Shown in pieces: positions 1 to 10,447 of a stretch of 64,000 nt of DNA. The stretch is from Cryptomeria japonica (Eukaryota > Streptophyta > Pinopsida > Cupressales > Cupressaceae). Within the stretch, counting starts at the first letter, position 1. Each line of letters opens with the position of its first letter. The notes under the pieces were generated by a model. It worked only from the letters and a program-made list of their open reading frames with translations, searched no databases and was not told where the DNA came from. The stretch lies in NCBI RefSeq assembly GCF_030272615.1, contig NC_081414.1, forward strand, positions 665,475,938 through 665,539,937, written 5' to 3'. The position numbers and the translations under genes are program-made.

Positions 1-115
1 GATATTATTCACCATCATATTTATTGCAGTTTACCATTACAATGTTCATATTCAGTGCAGTTTGGCCACCATTACCATCTTACAAGTCGCGAAGTAATTG
101 TGAACTGTATTATTG

Positions 116-136
116 CTTGTGCTGTGTGATTTCAGG
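116..136 (+). other. Probable 3' splice site in the leader of the BTB gene
   Basis: The sequence TGTGATTTCAG followed by GC and the ATG at 138 reads as a plant 3' splice site, with the AG at 134-135. The upstream 38 in-frame codons do not resemble the protein family. The 5' exon would lie outside the window. Confidence 0.5.
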
Positions 137-137
137 C

Positions 138-1409
138 ATGGATTCAAAACCTAATGAGCAGATTATGCTGACGGATTTGAACAGTTGTACATATGTGAAC
201 CAGCGACATCAATTCGGAGAAACAACCTCTGCTGATGTAAAATTACAAATATATGGCCCAAATAGAGAAGAGTATAAGGGAAATCCCCTACATCTTCATT
301 CTGAAACTCTTCAAAACTCGGAATTTTTTAAGACTTTGTTATCAGATCGCTGGTCTTCTGATGTCCGACCCTTTGAAATTGAGGTAACCACTTGTCAATG
401 TTTTGAAAACTATTTACGATGCATTGAGATGATGTATTCTTCTACTTCTTCTCTTCGTTTCTCCGATGTGGATGAATGCTTGTCAATTTTGTCAGTTGCT
501 TCGGAATTGTTAGTGAGTAAGTTTATTCAGCAATGCATGACATATTTGGAGGCTGTTCCTTGGAATTCAGAGCAAGAATCTACTATTAGAGATCTATTGT
601 CCTCTCTGAATTTGAATTTGAGCGTCTTCCCTGATTTCAATGCAAGGCTTAACAAACAGAAGAATGAGTATTTAGATTTTGTGGGAGAGAATTTTAAAGC
701 AATGTTATCTTTTCTTTCCACTGAAGAGCGTGCCGATGATAAACAACCAAATATTCGAGAAGCAGTGGGCAAATTTATAGTAGAGAATTTGCAGGGAGAT
801 GCGTGTTCAAGTTCAGGCATTGCAGATATGTGCAGGCGCAGCATTTTAGAGGCGTTGAAATTTAACATTGTATTTATTCGTAGCCATATCGATGTAAGTT
901 TTAATGCTACCAAGAGAAAAAACGGGGCAAATGAGGAACATAGTCATTGTGTTCTGCTCTGGCCCTTCAAAGTAATTGAACGCTGTGATCCAACGACCAT
1001 GGAAGCCGCTGTGAGGATATTATGTGAAAACTTGAAACCTTCCAATATCAGACCAGGGAATGTAAACCGCAGGAAAATTATGTTGCCTTTTCTGTTGGGG
1101 TGTCTGGAGGCTCTGGGTAACGGGAAAATAATTGTTGAACGAAAGCTTCGTGTTGGTTTTGTTACAACATGGTTACCAGTAATGGCGGAATTGATTCACA
1201 ATGCTCAACATGGCCCCCCAAACGTGAAGGATGATGAAGAGTTAAAGACCCGGTTTTGCAGGGGAGTGATTAATGTTATGGAACCCCTCCCTTTGGATGA
1301 TTGGAGAGGCATTTACAAAATCTGGATACGTTGCTGTGTCAGTTATTATATTGACTTGAGCATACCGTTTGCTTGGTCCTGCAAGCTACTGCAGAAATTA
1401 CATGATTAG
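138..1409 (+). CDS. BTB/POZ domain protein, plant-specific type
   Basis: An uninterrupted reading frame of about 423 codons. The N-terminal part (about residues 25-135 from the chosen Met) has the BTB/POZ pattern: a TTSADVKLQIYG opening, then HLHSETLQNSEFF and a segment around LSILSVASELLVSKF. The C-terminal half, with WPFKVIERCDPTTMEAAVR and ending SIPFAWSCKLLQKL, matches the conserved tail of plant BTB proteins of unknown detailed role. Such proteins are usually taken as CUL3 ubiquitin-ligase adaptors, which is family knowledge and not shown here. The frame is open from base 24, but the Met at 138 is preferred: the 38 codons before it lack BTB similarity and a splice-acceptor-like pyrimidine-AG lies at 131-135. 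The gene is therefore probably spliced in its leader. It is the only gene here that looks like a functioning host gene. Confidence 0.85.
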   Translation: MDSKPNEQIMLTDLNSCTYVNQRHQFGETTSADVKLQIYGPNREEYKGNPLHLHSETLQNSEFFKTLLSDRWSSDVRPFEIEVTTCQCFENYLRCIEMMYSSTSSLRFSDVDECLSILSVASELLVSKFIQQCMTYLEAVPWNSEQESTIRDLLSSLNLNLSVFPDFNARLNKQKNEYLDFVGENFKAMLSFLSTEERADDKQPNIREAVGKFIVENLQGDACSSSGIADMCRRSILEALKFNIVFIRSHIDVSFNATKRKNGANEEHSHCVLLWPFKVIERCDPTTMEAAVRILCENLKPSNIRPGNVNRRKIMLPFLLGCLEALGNGKIIVERKLRVGFVTTWLPVMAELIHNAQHGPPNVKDDEELKTRFCRGVINVMEPLPLDDWRGIYKIWIRCCVSYYIDLSIPFAWSCKLLQKLHD

Positions 1410-3499
1410 TATAAATCTTTTTTGGATTTTTATTCTATGCTTTTTTCTTTATTTTTTGAAATGCTAGTTAAGCATACAACCCATCATATGCAACCAGGAA
1501 ATCCCATTCTCATGTTCAGGTCTATGTCTATATTCATAGTCTAAATGCAGGAAAGCTCGTTCCATTTCAGGAAAGAGATCCCAATTTTTCTTGAAACGCT
1601 TCTCCAATGTCATGAGGCATAATATTGATGCATCAATGTTGCACAATCCCCCAACCAAATTGAGAGATCAAGAAGTGTAATTAAATGTAGTTAGATTAGT
1701 GTCATTTAACTTATTAATGATGTAAGATTGTTTGTACATACATTTATTATTAGTACTTGTTGTTAGGCAATACTATTGTAATGAGTTTTTTGTTTTTCCA
1801 ATTAACTAGTTATTAAAAAAATTAATTTGAACCAATCACAAACAAATTTTCACTTTTAATTTTTTCAATCTTTTTATTTACCAAAGTCTAATTGTACAAT
1901 TTTCAATAAATTATTTTTCTGTACACTTATTGTACACTTATTGGCTAAATACAATTTAGCTTTATAAGTTGATTTATAGTTATTTTACTCACTTAAAAAT
2001 TATTTTATTTTATTTTCTTAAAAAAAAAATTATTTACTTAAACTAACTCTTTAGCAAATGAAACATCTATAATAAAAGTCTTAAATAATTTTAAAAATTC
2101 AAAACTAAAATAAGATAATATTTAATAAATAAAAAGGTTGTTTATATAGGAATAAAATATTTTTTAATTTTATCACATGCATCTAAAACATTTTATCATA
2201 TATAATCTTTTATTTTAATTTATATATTATGCTTTCCTCTTTGTCCCAAAAATTAAAATTGAAGCATTCTTTAAAAAAATATTAAATAGAATTATCATAC
2301 TTTGTTAAAATTTAAATTATAAATTATTTCAAAATAACAACAAAAATACATTATGTAAGATAATATAATAATAAAAAATATTATAATAATTAAAATTACA
2401 ATATTATTATACCATCTTATATTATTTTTCTATTAATATTAAATTATTTTTAATATTTCACATATTTTTATTATTATTATAATATTTTAAAATTAGTATA
2501 AAATTATTATTATATTACTATTTAAAAAAAAAATAAAAATAAAAAATATATCACAAACTCTAAAAAAAAATTTAAAAATATAATCAAATTCTAAAACATT
2601 TAAAATAATATTGTAGATTCTAAAACTTTTATGTTCTTTATAATACTGAATATACAAATATCAATACTAATTAAACAATAATTGAATGCAAAATGTCTTT
2701 TCACCATGAATTAAAATCTCTTTACACTTCGAATATTACTCTGAAACTTCCTAAACCATTTGAGTCAACCAATCATTGCCTTTATCGTAGATTTAAGGCT
2801 TATATTTAACCATACATAATAATGAGTCATAATCATCGATATGCATGAACTTCGAGAATGGGCAAACATAAAAAAAATTTGTTCCGAAGATATTTCATTT
2901 CAAGAATTACTTATTCTTTTACCTAAATTTTTTAATTTAATTTAACACTATACTAAAAACAAGGCTAGTACTAGCCACTATGTGGCACTTGTTAGTTTTG
3001 TCTTTGGATTGAATGATTTATATTTATACCTCATTAATTTTTTTTAAGATAAGAATTTGATTGTGTATTGCATTATATTCATATTCTATCCTTTCAATTC
3101 TTCATAATCACAAGCCACAAGTTGGTCATATGTGGTGTATATGTTAATTAGACATGTTATATTTCCTTTTTAGTGCAAATTTTTGTTGGTTTCATAATTT
3201 TTCTTGGGGAGTTCTATATATTTCTTTGATCTTGTTTGCATGTTGCTATCTTTCCTTTTTCTCTACGAGAATCATATAGTTTCTTCTAAAATTATAAGTT
3301 CTATTGACAAATCATTTTCTTTTAGTTGGATAATTTGATTTCCATATATCTCTTAATTTTTTATAAGTTCTATTGACAAATTATTTCCCTTTGATTGTAG
3401 AATATGATCTCCATATATCTCTTAATTTTAGAGCCAATTATTCTACATTATCATTAGATTGTTGGATGAATTGAGTAATCTTTATTTTAAAATACCATC
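1410..3499. other. AT-rich spacer downstream of the BTB gene
   Basis: About 2 kb, very AT-rich, with many A and T runs between about 1800 and 2700. The first 200-300 bases are probably the 3' untranslated region of the BTB gene. A 64-codon antisense frame at 1464-1658 has no recognisable similarity. No gene or structured element was found. Confidence 0.6.
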
Positions 3500-3511
3500 T
3501 AGTGAGATTAA

Positions 3512-3796
3512 TTGTTTGGTTCTATAGTCGCATGGAGTGTTCTAAACGAAAAAATCAAGAATCTAGAAATTGAAGGGGATTCAACAATTAGCATCAATGT
3601 AGTTAGAACCACATTCTCCTCGAATTGGAGGTTGAAAGCTTTGCTTGAAAAAATCTTAGTGACACTTTCTACATTTGAAAAGTTCTCCTGTAAGCATATC
3701 TATAGGGAAGCTAACACTGACATGAATGTCCTCTCCAAAGTTGCTTTTGATGGGATTGCTTTCAACTGGTGGGCAGATGAATTGAATTTTGATTGA
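3512..3796 (+). pseudogene. LINE RNase H domain fragment
   Basis: An open stretch of about 94 codons with the C-terminal RNase H (RVT_3-type) signature: LEIEGDS, an amphipathic helix around NWRLKALLEKI, then HIYREANTDMNVLSKVA. The EGDS aspartate and the late aspartate of REANTDMN correspond to the conserved RNase H acids. The first catalytic acid (the NFDGA-type strand) lies upstream and is missing. The apparent start is not a true initiation codon, so this is a fragment of a longer polyprotein. LINE1 and LINE2 in this window contain fuller versions. Confidence 0.7.
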
Positions 3797-4495
3797 CCTC
3801 GGTGTTTTCATTGGGGTCTATTTTCAATGACAATAAATAATAATTGTTATTTCCATCGGTTGGCCATTTGGATTTTCAAATTTGTATTTGAATGACTATC
3901 TTCTTTTTTAATTTTTCCGCCTACCCGCCCCTTGAAGGCTTGAGCTGGAGTTGCTGACGTGGAATTTGTATTATTCCTTTAGCCTAGTCACAACTTTCCC
4001 TGACAAGTCATCTACTAAACAAATGGAGAAAGTTACTATTAAGCTGGATGTCTCTGACATCATTCATTGTCTGGATTTGGCGTGTCTCAAGAAGGATTGT
4101 TGAGGTCACCATATTAGGTGATGAGGATGCCATCATCATGATTTGGTATGCTCAAGATGAATTCGTGGCAAAGTTCTGAGGTCCTTTCTTTCAATATCTA
4201 TACTTTGGTATACGGATTTTTGCCACCTTTCTCCTCGAGCTTTATTTCTCAAGGCATTTCTCATTAATGATGCTTGGTACGAGAGGGAATGTTGGAAGTA
4301 GTTATTTCTACCTTAGTCAAGAATTTTTCAGCTACCTTGTTTTGTTTAGCTATTTCTCGCCTCCCTCATTTCCCTTTATGCTATCAAGAAATTGCACTTC
4401 TCTAGCTTCTGTTTAAAATGGCATAACCCTTTGGATTCATAGCAAAGGTTTTCCCTCATCCGATTTCTTGTTTTGGGGCGAACACTCCAGTTTCG

Positions 4496-5095
4496 TTGTC
4501 TTGCTCTAGCTGCCAAGTTTCCTTTAAGGAATTTTTTTATCAAAGACTAAAAAGACTTCTCAGGAATTCGAAACTGCTGGTAATCTTGGCAGTCAAAATG
4601 ATTTTGGGTCATGGTCACTTGAGCAGAAAAGAATATCCTAGAGATAATTCTCATATCTCTTCCAGATTTGTGGCTTCATTGCTTGATAACCAGGTTCCTA
4701 AGGTGGAGGTGCTCGCCTTAACTTCTCATCTGTTCGAAGAAGAAATGCTGGAAGGACTGGACTCAATTCTCAAATATGCCATCCTTGGCACAAGGCTTCC
4801 TCGTCCAAGGGATATGATTCTTCTCTCTATCCCGGGAGAAACTATCAATTTTTACCCTTTTCTCCTAGACGTTAAAGGCCCTGCTTTGATACAAAATAGG
4901 TACTTCATAGCCATGACTGTTAGGTTTCTCAAATGGAAATTGTTGGGTGATAATCTTGAGGATCACGATAGGGAATATGAATTCAAAGATTTCGCCAAAC
5001 TAAACGGATTCCTCCCTTCAAAAATGGAGCATGATGGTCTGCCTACAAGAGGCGAGGGTAGTGGTGTTCCTCAAGAAAGCAAGGGTTGTGGGTAG
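4496..5095 (+). CDS. Hypothetical ORF downstream of the LINE3 RNase H
   Basis: About 199 codons, not recognised as any known family. The middle is mixed hydrophobic and acidic and contains GTRLPRPRDMILLSIPG and FLLDVKGPALIQNRYF. After the stop, the same frame continues into an R/G-rich tail (GSRRGHLRGRGC), which suggests the native protein was longer. Upstream, another frame at about 4210-4550 is also coding-like but carries several stops, so this is probably the surviving part of a larger decayed ORF. Its place between RNase H and the poly(A) at 5519 parallels the extra ORF of LINE1, though no sequence similarity between the two is evident by eye. Confidence 0.4.
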   Translation: MSCSSCQVSFKEFFYQRLKRLLRNSKLLVILAVKMILGHGHLSRKEYPRDNSHISSRFVASLLDNQVPKVEVLALTSHLFEEEMLEGLDSILKYAILGTRLPRPRDMILLSIPGETINFYPFLLDVKGPALIQNRYFIAMTVRFLKWKLLGDNLEDHDREYEFKDFAKLNGFLPSKMEHDGLPTRGEGSGVPQESKGCG

Positions 5096-5528
5096 TTAGC
5101 TGCTTCTGGTAGTCGCAGGGGACATCTGCGAGGAAGGGGTTGTGCCCAGTCTGGAGTTAAGCGTAGGGTTGGCATTTGAAGCAAGGCTTTAGTAGATATG
5201 AATTCCTTTTGCTTTTAGAAGAGAATTTTGTTTAGCTTTTAAAGATTCTCATGTAGTATCAATGTTGATGCTTCTAGACTTTAAGGCAAAAAGGTTGATA
5301 TTGTATGCTTATACTCTCAAACTCTCGAGGTAGTTAGAATGTTGTCGATTTGCTCTGAAGTTCATTCCTATTTTTTTTTAATAAGGAATGATTTTGGTTT
5401 GATTGGGGACTCGATCCCTTGTCTATTTTGGTTTCTTTGCCTTAAGGCCTTTGACATTATCTATGGAACTAGAATATTAATTTTAATATAAACTTCTCTG
5501 GCTTTGTCGTTTACCAATAAAAAAAAAA

Positions 5529-6138
5529 TGATCAGCTTGAGCCACCCTTATTTTTTTCAAATATTTCATTGGGTCCAATTAAGGCATTTTGTCTACTTTC
5601 ATATTTTGTTTTCAGATAATAGTTTGAAAAATTGATGCATAAAGAAATCTAAACTAATAGATTTCACATGCGATGCTTACATACATTCATTCCAAAGTTC
5701 TTTGCAACACATTATGATCTAACCTGCTTGCATATTAAATTTTAGTCACCATAAAATTGTAGAATCTTTATACCTATTTCTCAACATTTGACAAGCCTTG
5801 CACATATATTTCTTTTGCCCTCTCATACAATGTAAATATGTTTTCTGCCATTTTTATTCATGTCAACTTTAAACCTAAGACTTGTATGCGGAAAACTTTT
5901 GTGAACTATTAATCATCTAAACTAGTGGGCATCTACAAACCATAGCTGATCGACTACTACAATCACTTTTGTATGATTGAATTAAAATTTTACATTTTTC
6001 TTAAGGAAATTATCACGTTTATCATTCCTGCATGTATTTGAATCTAAGTTATGAAATTGTGACTGGAATGTTATAATCATTTCAGGACATACATTTTCAC
6101 GGGCCAAGGTGTACCCAGAGATTATGCCATGCTCAAAT
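5529..6138. other. Spacer, no gene seen
   Basis: About 600 bases of AT-rich sequence with no convincing reading frame, tandem repeat or terminal structure. Confidence 0.5.
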
Positions 6139-6330
6139 CTATCTAGGTCATACATTTCCTTGAAATTTTCTAAAGCCTTTTCATCAAATCCATTTTGTGA
6201 ATATCCTGCAATCAACACGTTCCATGCGAATTACGTTTCTTTGGGGTATTATGTCAAACAGTTCACATCCCTTGTCAAGGCTTTCACATTTTCATACATG
6301 TCTACCAAAGAACGCTTCTCTATTTTAATA
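6139..6330 (-). pseudogene. Pentatricopeptide repeat (PPR) protein fragment, frameshifted
   Basis: Reading the minus strand from about 6320 down gives SLVDMYENVK, then in the next frame SLDKGCELFDIIPQRNV, then after one extra base FAWNVLIAGYSQNGFDEKAL. This is the order of a plant PLS-type PPR array (the LVDMY, ELFD.MPQRNV, WN.LIAGY.QNG pattern). Two single-base frame changes within about 100 bases and the lack of further repeats on either side show it is a relic. Functional relatives bind organellar RNA; this copy cannot make such a protein. Confidence 0.7.
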
Positions 6331-6958
6331 TGCCTGAGCGATTCCATAGGCACCAATTCTTTCTCCTCTCCAAAGCGTGTTTTCACAAAGGAAGGATATA
6401 AAAGATGAGAACACCATTCGATAAAATTCCTCTGTCTTTCTGAGCGGAAAGGAAAAGCAAGTTTGAAATTGAAATTTGGGTTGAGTCACGGCACACCAGT
6501 CATCTGAACAGGATCAGCGCTTAGAGTATTAAGTTCAATCGATATTCGAAGAAAGAGAGAAGAATGTTATTGCAACAATATATCTTCTGAAGAGAACAGA
6601 GGATTGAAGAGCAAGGATTGCATTGCAATTACAACACGCAGCTCTAGAGGAAGAAATTAATAGTGTGCAGCTCCAGATAGAGCAATGATGCACAACATCT
6701 CTATGTGGCAATAGGAAATAGAAATACATAGCAGCTCCAGATAGTTGAAAAACCAATCACGCACAGTAAAACTACCTATAAACATATTTTTATCTAAGTT
6801 TGAAAGCTTTGAAAATATTTTCTTTTGGGTTAGATGGAAAATATAATTTTTTGAGAGTTGTGTTGCTTCAGTGATCTCTATAGTTTGTGTCTTTTTTTGG
6901 TTTTTATAGAGCTGTAGTGTATGTGTGTTTGTGTTTTATTTTTGTTGTATTCCCTCAG
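6331..6958. other. Spacer, possibly the LTR of a small copia relic
   Basis: No coding region. A segment at about 6685-6740 (GATGCACAACATCTCTATG) resembles one at about 7380-7435 (GGTGCACAACATCTTTATA), flanking the gag scrap. It could be the start of a pair of short LTRs. The rest of the supposed repeat is not obvious, so this is tentative. Confidence 0.25.
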
Positions 6959-7404
6959 ATTGGTATCAGACAAAAAAAATTGTATCCAATCTAGAGTTTT
7001 GTCTTTCAAATTGCTATCAGTCTTAAGTTTAAGGGTGTGTTGGACAATAATTTTCTAGGTTTAGAGAATTATATGAGAGTCGAGAATGGTTTGAGAAGAC
7101 AACAAGAGTTAGCAGCATCCAAATCTTTTAACGAGAAAACGATTACATGTGGGGAAAGAAGATGAATACAATATTGTTAGAAGATGATCTAAGGGATCTT
7201 GTGGTCCATGGATTCACTCATGTAGCAAATCCAACAGCATATAAAATCCTCACAAATAACCAAAAGAATCTGTTAAAAGGAGATAAGAAGAAAAGATGGT
7301 ATAATCTAAGTTTGATAGAGGCAACTTTGACAAAGGCAATATTTCCTAGACGAGCAATAGCTAACTATATGAAAGAGGTATTGGTGCACAACATCTTTAT
7401 ATAG
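6959..7404 (+). mobile_element. Ty1/copia gag fragment with primer-binding-site-like sequence
   Basis: TTGGTATCAGAC at about 6960-6971 resembles the tRNA-iMet primer-binding site (TGGTATCAGAGC) and follows a CA dinucleotide, as at the end of a 5' LTR. About 120 bases on, the frame reads LAASKSFNEK and then, after a one-base shift, NDYMWGKKMNTILLEDDL, followed by RDLVVHGF. This matches the N-terminus of copia gag polyproteins (DUF4219/UBN2 type: FxGxNYxxWxxKMxxxLxxxDLWDLVxxGF). The open part is 7147-7404. No CCHC knuckle, integrase or RT follows, so the element is truncated. Confidence 0.6.
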
Positions 7405-8766
7405 TAGTAGAAAATAGTCATACATGTGTAACAATTACTCTCGGTTTTTACTAATTTCTTTTTTTAATTTGATAACTACCAACTCAATTGACCAAGCTTC
7501 TTGTTCTAACATAGAATAGTCGACTTCATAATTTATTCAATCTCCATATTGGTGGCAACTCCATTCTACCACTTATGCTTGCTATCAAAGGTGGTAAGCT
7601 CTTGAGGTCAAGGTCATCTCTAGACCTAAACATATGCCTTGAGGGTTCATTCCTAATGATCCTACCTACGTATCCCTTCAAGGGAAGTTAGAGGCCTCAT
7701 AGTTCACCTAGAGTGTTAGATGGAGATCTTTCTCCCCTCTTGTATGAGTTATTTGATCTATTCTAAATCTTGTATTAATTTCATGCAATCATTTAATTTA
7801 GTCCATTTCATTAGAAAGTAACCATTGGCCTTCAAGTAGTGTAAAAGCTTACATACTCATGCCTGGGGTGAGTGCACCAAGACGGTGAACAAAAAGGGGG
7901 TATAAGTGGCCACTTTTTTTTTTTTAAAAACAAATAAACCTGAACTTCAAAGAGATATTTGAAGGTCATACACTCAAAACTAGGAGTTCAGAAAACAATA
8001 AGAATTGTAGTACTTTGAATCTAGTTTCTAAACTACTAAAGTTTTTAAAAATTGGATAAGATTAAGAGGGTCAAACCACTCACGCACGAAAAATTGTTCC
8101 TGATTTTTTTCAAAAAAACATAACATAACTATTTTCGTGTGCTGCACAAAATATATAGTTAGATTTAGTATTTTGCAAAACCCTTTGGTAGGATGATAGG
8201 TAAGAGTTAGATATAGAAGTTGTGTATTTTTTGTAATTTTCCGTTGAGTATTTTTTTTATACATGATTTTGTGAAGTGACCACATCCTAAAAATTTGGTA
8301 CCTGTTCATGTGATGGGCATAACTTACATCAAAATAATCGAAAATGCAAACTTCTTTTCTTAAAAGTGTATAGAATCTAGTCTAGAACAATAATATGTAA
8401 TTTATTTTGAATTTGCTCAATTATATCAAAAGTTATTAAAAAAAATGGTAGACATATGTCTGTGAGGATTGTCAAGGCACTGGTAAAGAAAATTAAATTT
8501 TACTATGGTAATGTTGTCCAAAAATTAAAAAAATTATATGGTCAGAAAACTAAGAAGATGTGTGAGATTATGCTGGTAATTTTATAGATACCGACTTGAT
8601 CATTTGTAAACTTGATGACGACGAAATCGAGAAATCATACATTGGAAGATGAAAAAACATGGAAAGGGACAAAATTGGGGGGAAAATGAGCTTGCAAGCC
8701 TTAGGGTCCTTTTTCAACCCTCTTACCAAGCCAAAACCCACACGGGTTTTGAAAAACAAAAAGTAC
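7405..8766. other. Spacer, no gene seen
   Basis: About 1.36 kb without a convincing coding region. Small frames on both strands lack recognisable domains. There is a poly-T run near 7915-7924. Confidence 0.45.
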
Positions 8767-8895
8767 TATTCACAGTATGGGTTATATAGAACTAAAACCA
8801 TTATTTTGTGTTTCAGTAAACCCATACGAGTTATGTAGAACTAAAAACCTTATTTTGTGTTTCACAAAACCCGTACAGGTTATGAAGACATAATA
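8767..8895 (+). repeat. Direct repeats around a TATGGGTTAT / CCATACGAG motif
   Basis: The block TATAGAACTAAAACC with ATTTTGTGTTTCA and a following AAACCC-AC-GGTTAT occurs twice in about 60-bp units between 8767 and 8890. A related CCATAACTCGTATGGG motif occurs at about 10038-10056, on the far side of the pyrimidine tract. The unit is short and degenerate. Confidence 0.4.
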
Positions 8896-9025
8896 ATGTA
8901 TGCTTATAAACTTAGCATTTTCTACACATATGTATAGACATACATATATAATATATGTTTATGTATGTACATATGCATATCTATAGTTATATATACATAT
9001 ATATAGATAAATATATGCATGCATG

Positions 9026-9227
9026 TCTCTCTCCTTTTCCTCTCTCTCTCGTCTTCCTTTGCCCATAACCGTCTTGGTCTATTTTGAGCCCTAATTATCC
9101 TCCTTGAGTTCTATCTCATCTCTCTCCCCCTCACACTTTTCTCTTTGTCAAGTCTCTCGCCCTTTTCTCCTTTTCATTCTCTCTCTACATCATGTCTCTC
9201 ACCCTCTCCTCCTACTCTCTCTCCCTA

Positions 9228-9274
<47 letters not shown>

Positions 9275-9495
9275 TTATCCTATCTTATAGTCACCCTCTC
9301 CCCCTTCTCTTTCTTTCTATCCCCCTCCCTCTCCCTCTCCCCCCTCTCCCCCACTCTCATTATCTTATCCTATTCTCTCTCTCCCCCTCCCCCTCTCTTG
9401 ACCCTACTCTCTCTCTCTCTCTCCTCCCCTCTCGTTATCTTATCCTATTCTCACTCTCCCCCTCCCCCTCTCTTGACCCTATTCTCTCCTTGTCC

Positions 9496-9530
<35 letters not shown>

Positions 9531-9660
9531 TGTCCCAATCTCTCTCTCTCTCTCTCTCACTCTCTCTCCTTATCCTATTCTATTCCTCTTCCTACCCCCT
9601 ACTCTCTCCCCCTCTCTTTATCCTATTCCTCCCATCTCTCCCCTCCCTCTCCCTCTCTCC

Positions 9661-9715
<55 letters not shown>

Positions 9716-9846
9716 GATCCCTCTCCTCCTCTCCTTTTTCCAATCTCCCTCCCTCCCCCTCTCCTTGTCCCCTTCTCTCTTTGTTTCTAACACTCTCTCC
9801 ATCCCCCTCTCCTTATCCTATTCTATTCCTCTCTTCCTACCCCCTA

Positions 9847-9883
<37 letters not shown>

Positions 9884-9985
9884 CTTTTTCCCAATCTCCC
9901 TTCTCTTTATTTCCCAATCTCCCTCTCTCCCCCTCTCCCCCTCTCCTTTTATCAATCCCCCTCTCTTTCCCTCTCTCTCTTTGGT
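9026..9985 (+). repeat. Long polypyrimidine (CT/CCT) low-complexity tract
   Basis: Apart from scattered single purines, about 950 bases of the plus strand are C and T, mostly CT dinucleotides interrupted by CCCT and TTCC. Uninterrupted (CT)n runs of about 40 bases occur near 9230-9270 and 9663-9710. Three overlapping Ser/Leu/Pro-rich frames here (9104-9790, 9490-10017, 9765-10001) are by-products of the CT repeat and are not annotated as genes. Confidence 0.9.
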
Positions 9986-10207
9986 TCCTAGTTCTACATA
10001 ACTTGTACATGTTATGAGAAATTGTGAACGTTCACATTAGGTTTCCATAACTCGTATGGGTTATGGAAAAATCTTAATATATTTTAGTCCCAACAGCCTA
10101 AAAACCAGCATTGCAAGTTATTTGAAGGCCCCACTACTGTTGCACATGATTTTTTGGGACAATAATAGTCAGGTTTTCGTTTCTTTTTATCAAATTTGCT
10201 TTGAAAT

Positions 10208-10413
10208 GATTGATTTTCTCATATATTGGATTGTTTTTGAAGTTATTTGATCATTGTTACTTTAGATTATAACAAAATGATGATCATTTGTTGTTTTTTT
10301 CTTTGATCATGATTGATTTGTCTTATATTCTATCTTTTTTTGAAGTTATTTGATCATTGTTACTTTAGATTATAACAAAATGATGATCATTTGTTGCTTT
10401 TTTGCTATTTTAT
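10208..10413 (+). repeat. Two-copy tandem duplication, period about 103 bp
   Basis: The block beginning GATTGATTT and containing GAAGTTATTTGATCATTGTT and CAAAATGATGATCATTTG occurs at about 10208-10310 and again at 10311-10413, nearly identical over the last 60 bases of each copy. It lies immediately upstream of the transposase-like gene, where a promoter or leader would be. Confidence 0.7.
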
Positions 10414-10447
10414 TTTGGGTTGTCATCATGATGTTATGTGTAGGAAA

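Larger units (their letters stand above)
3500..5528 (+). mobile_element. Decayed LINE retrotransposon tail (LINE3), plus strand
   Basis: An RNase H fragment (3512-3796) is followed by about 1.4 kb of broken coding sequence, an ORF at 4496-5095, a T-rich untranslated stretch and a terminal A-run at 5519-5528 preceded by CCAAT. This is the usual layout of the 3' end of a plant LINE. The 5' part with endonuclease and reverse transcriptase is missing, as expected for 5' truncation. No flanking target duplication could be assigned. As in LINE1, there is coding-like sequence between RNase H and the poly(A). Confidence 0.55.

Noticed and set aside
1464-1658. 64-codon antisense ORF downstream of the BTB gene
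   Set aside because: No recognisable family and it overlaps the likely 3' untranslated region; chance length.
9104-10017. Three overlapping Ser/Leu/Pro-rich frames of 78-228 codons
   Set aside because: They are translations of the CT-rich low-complexity tract in different frames, with no domain or non-repeat sequence.
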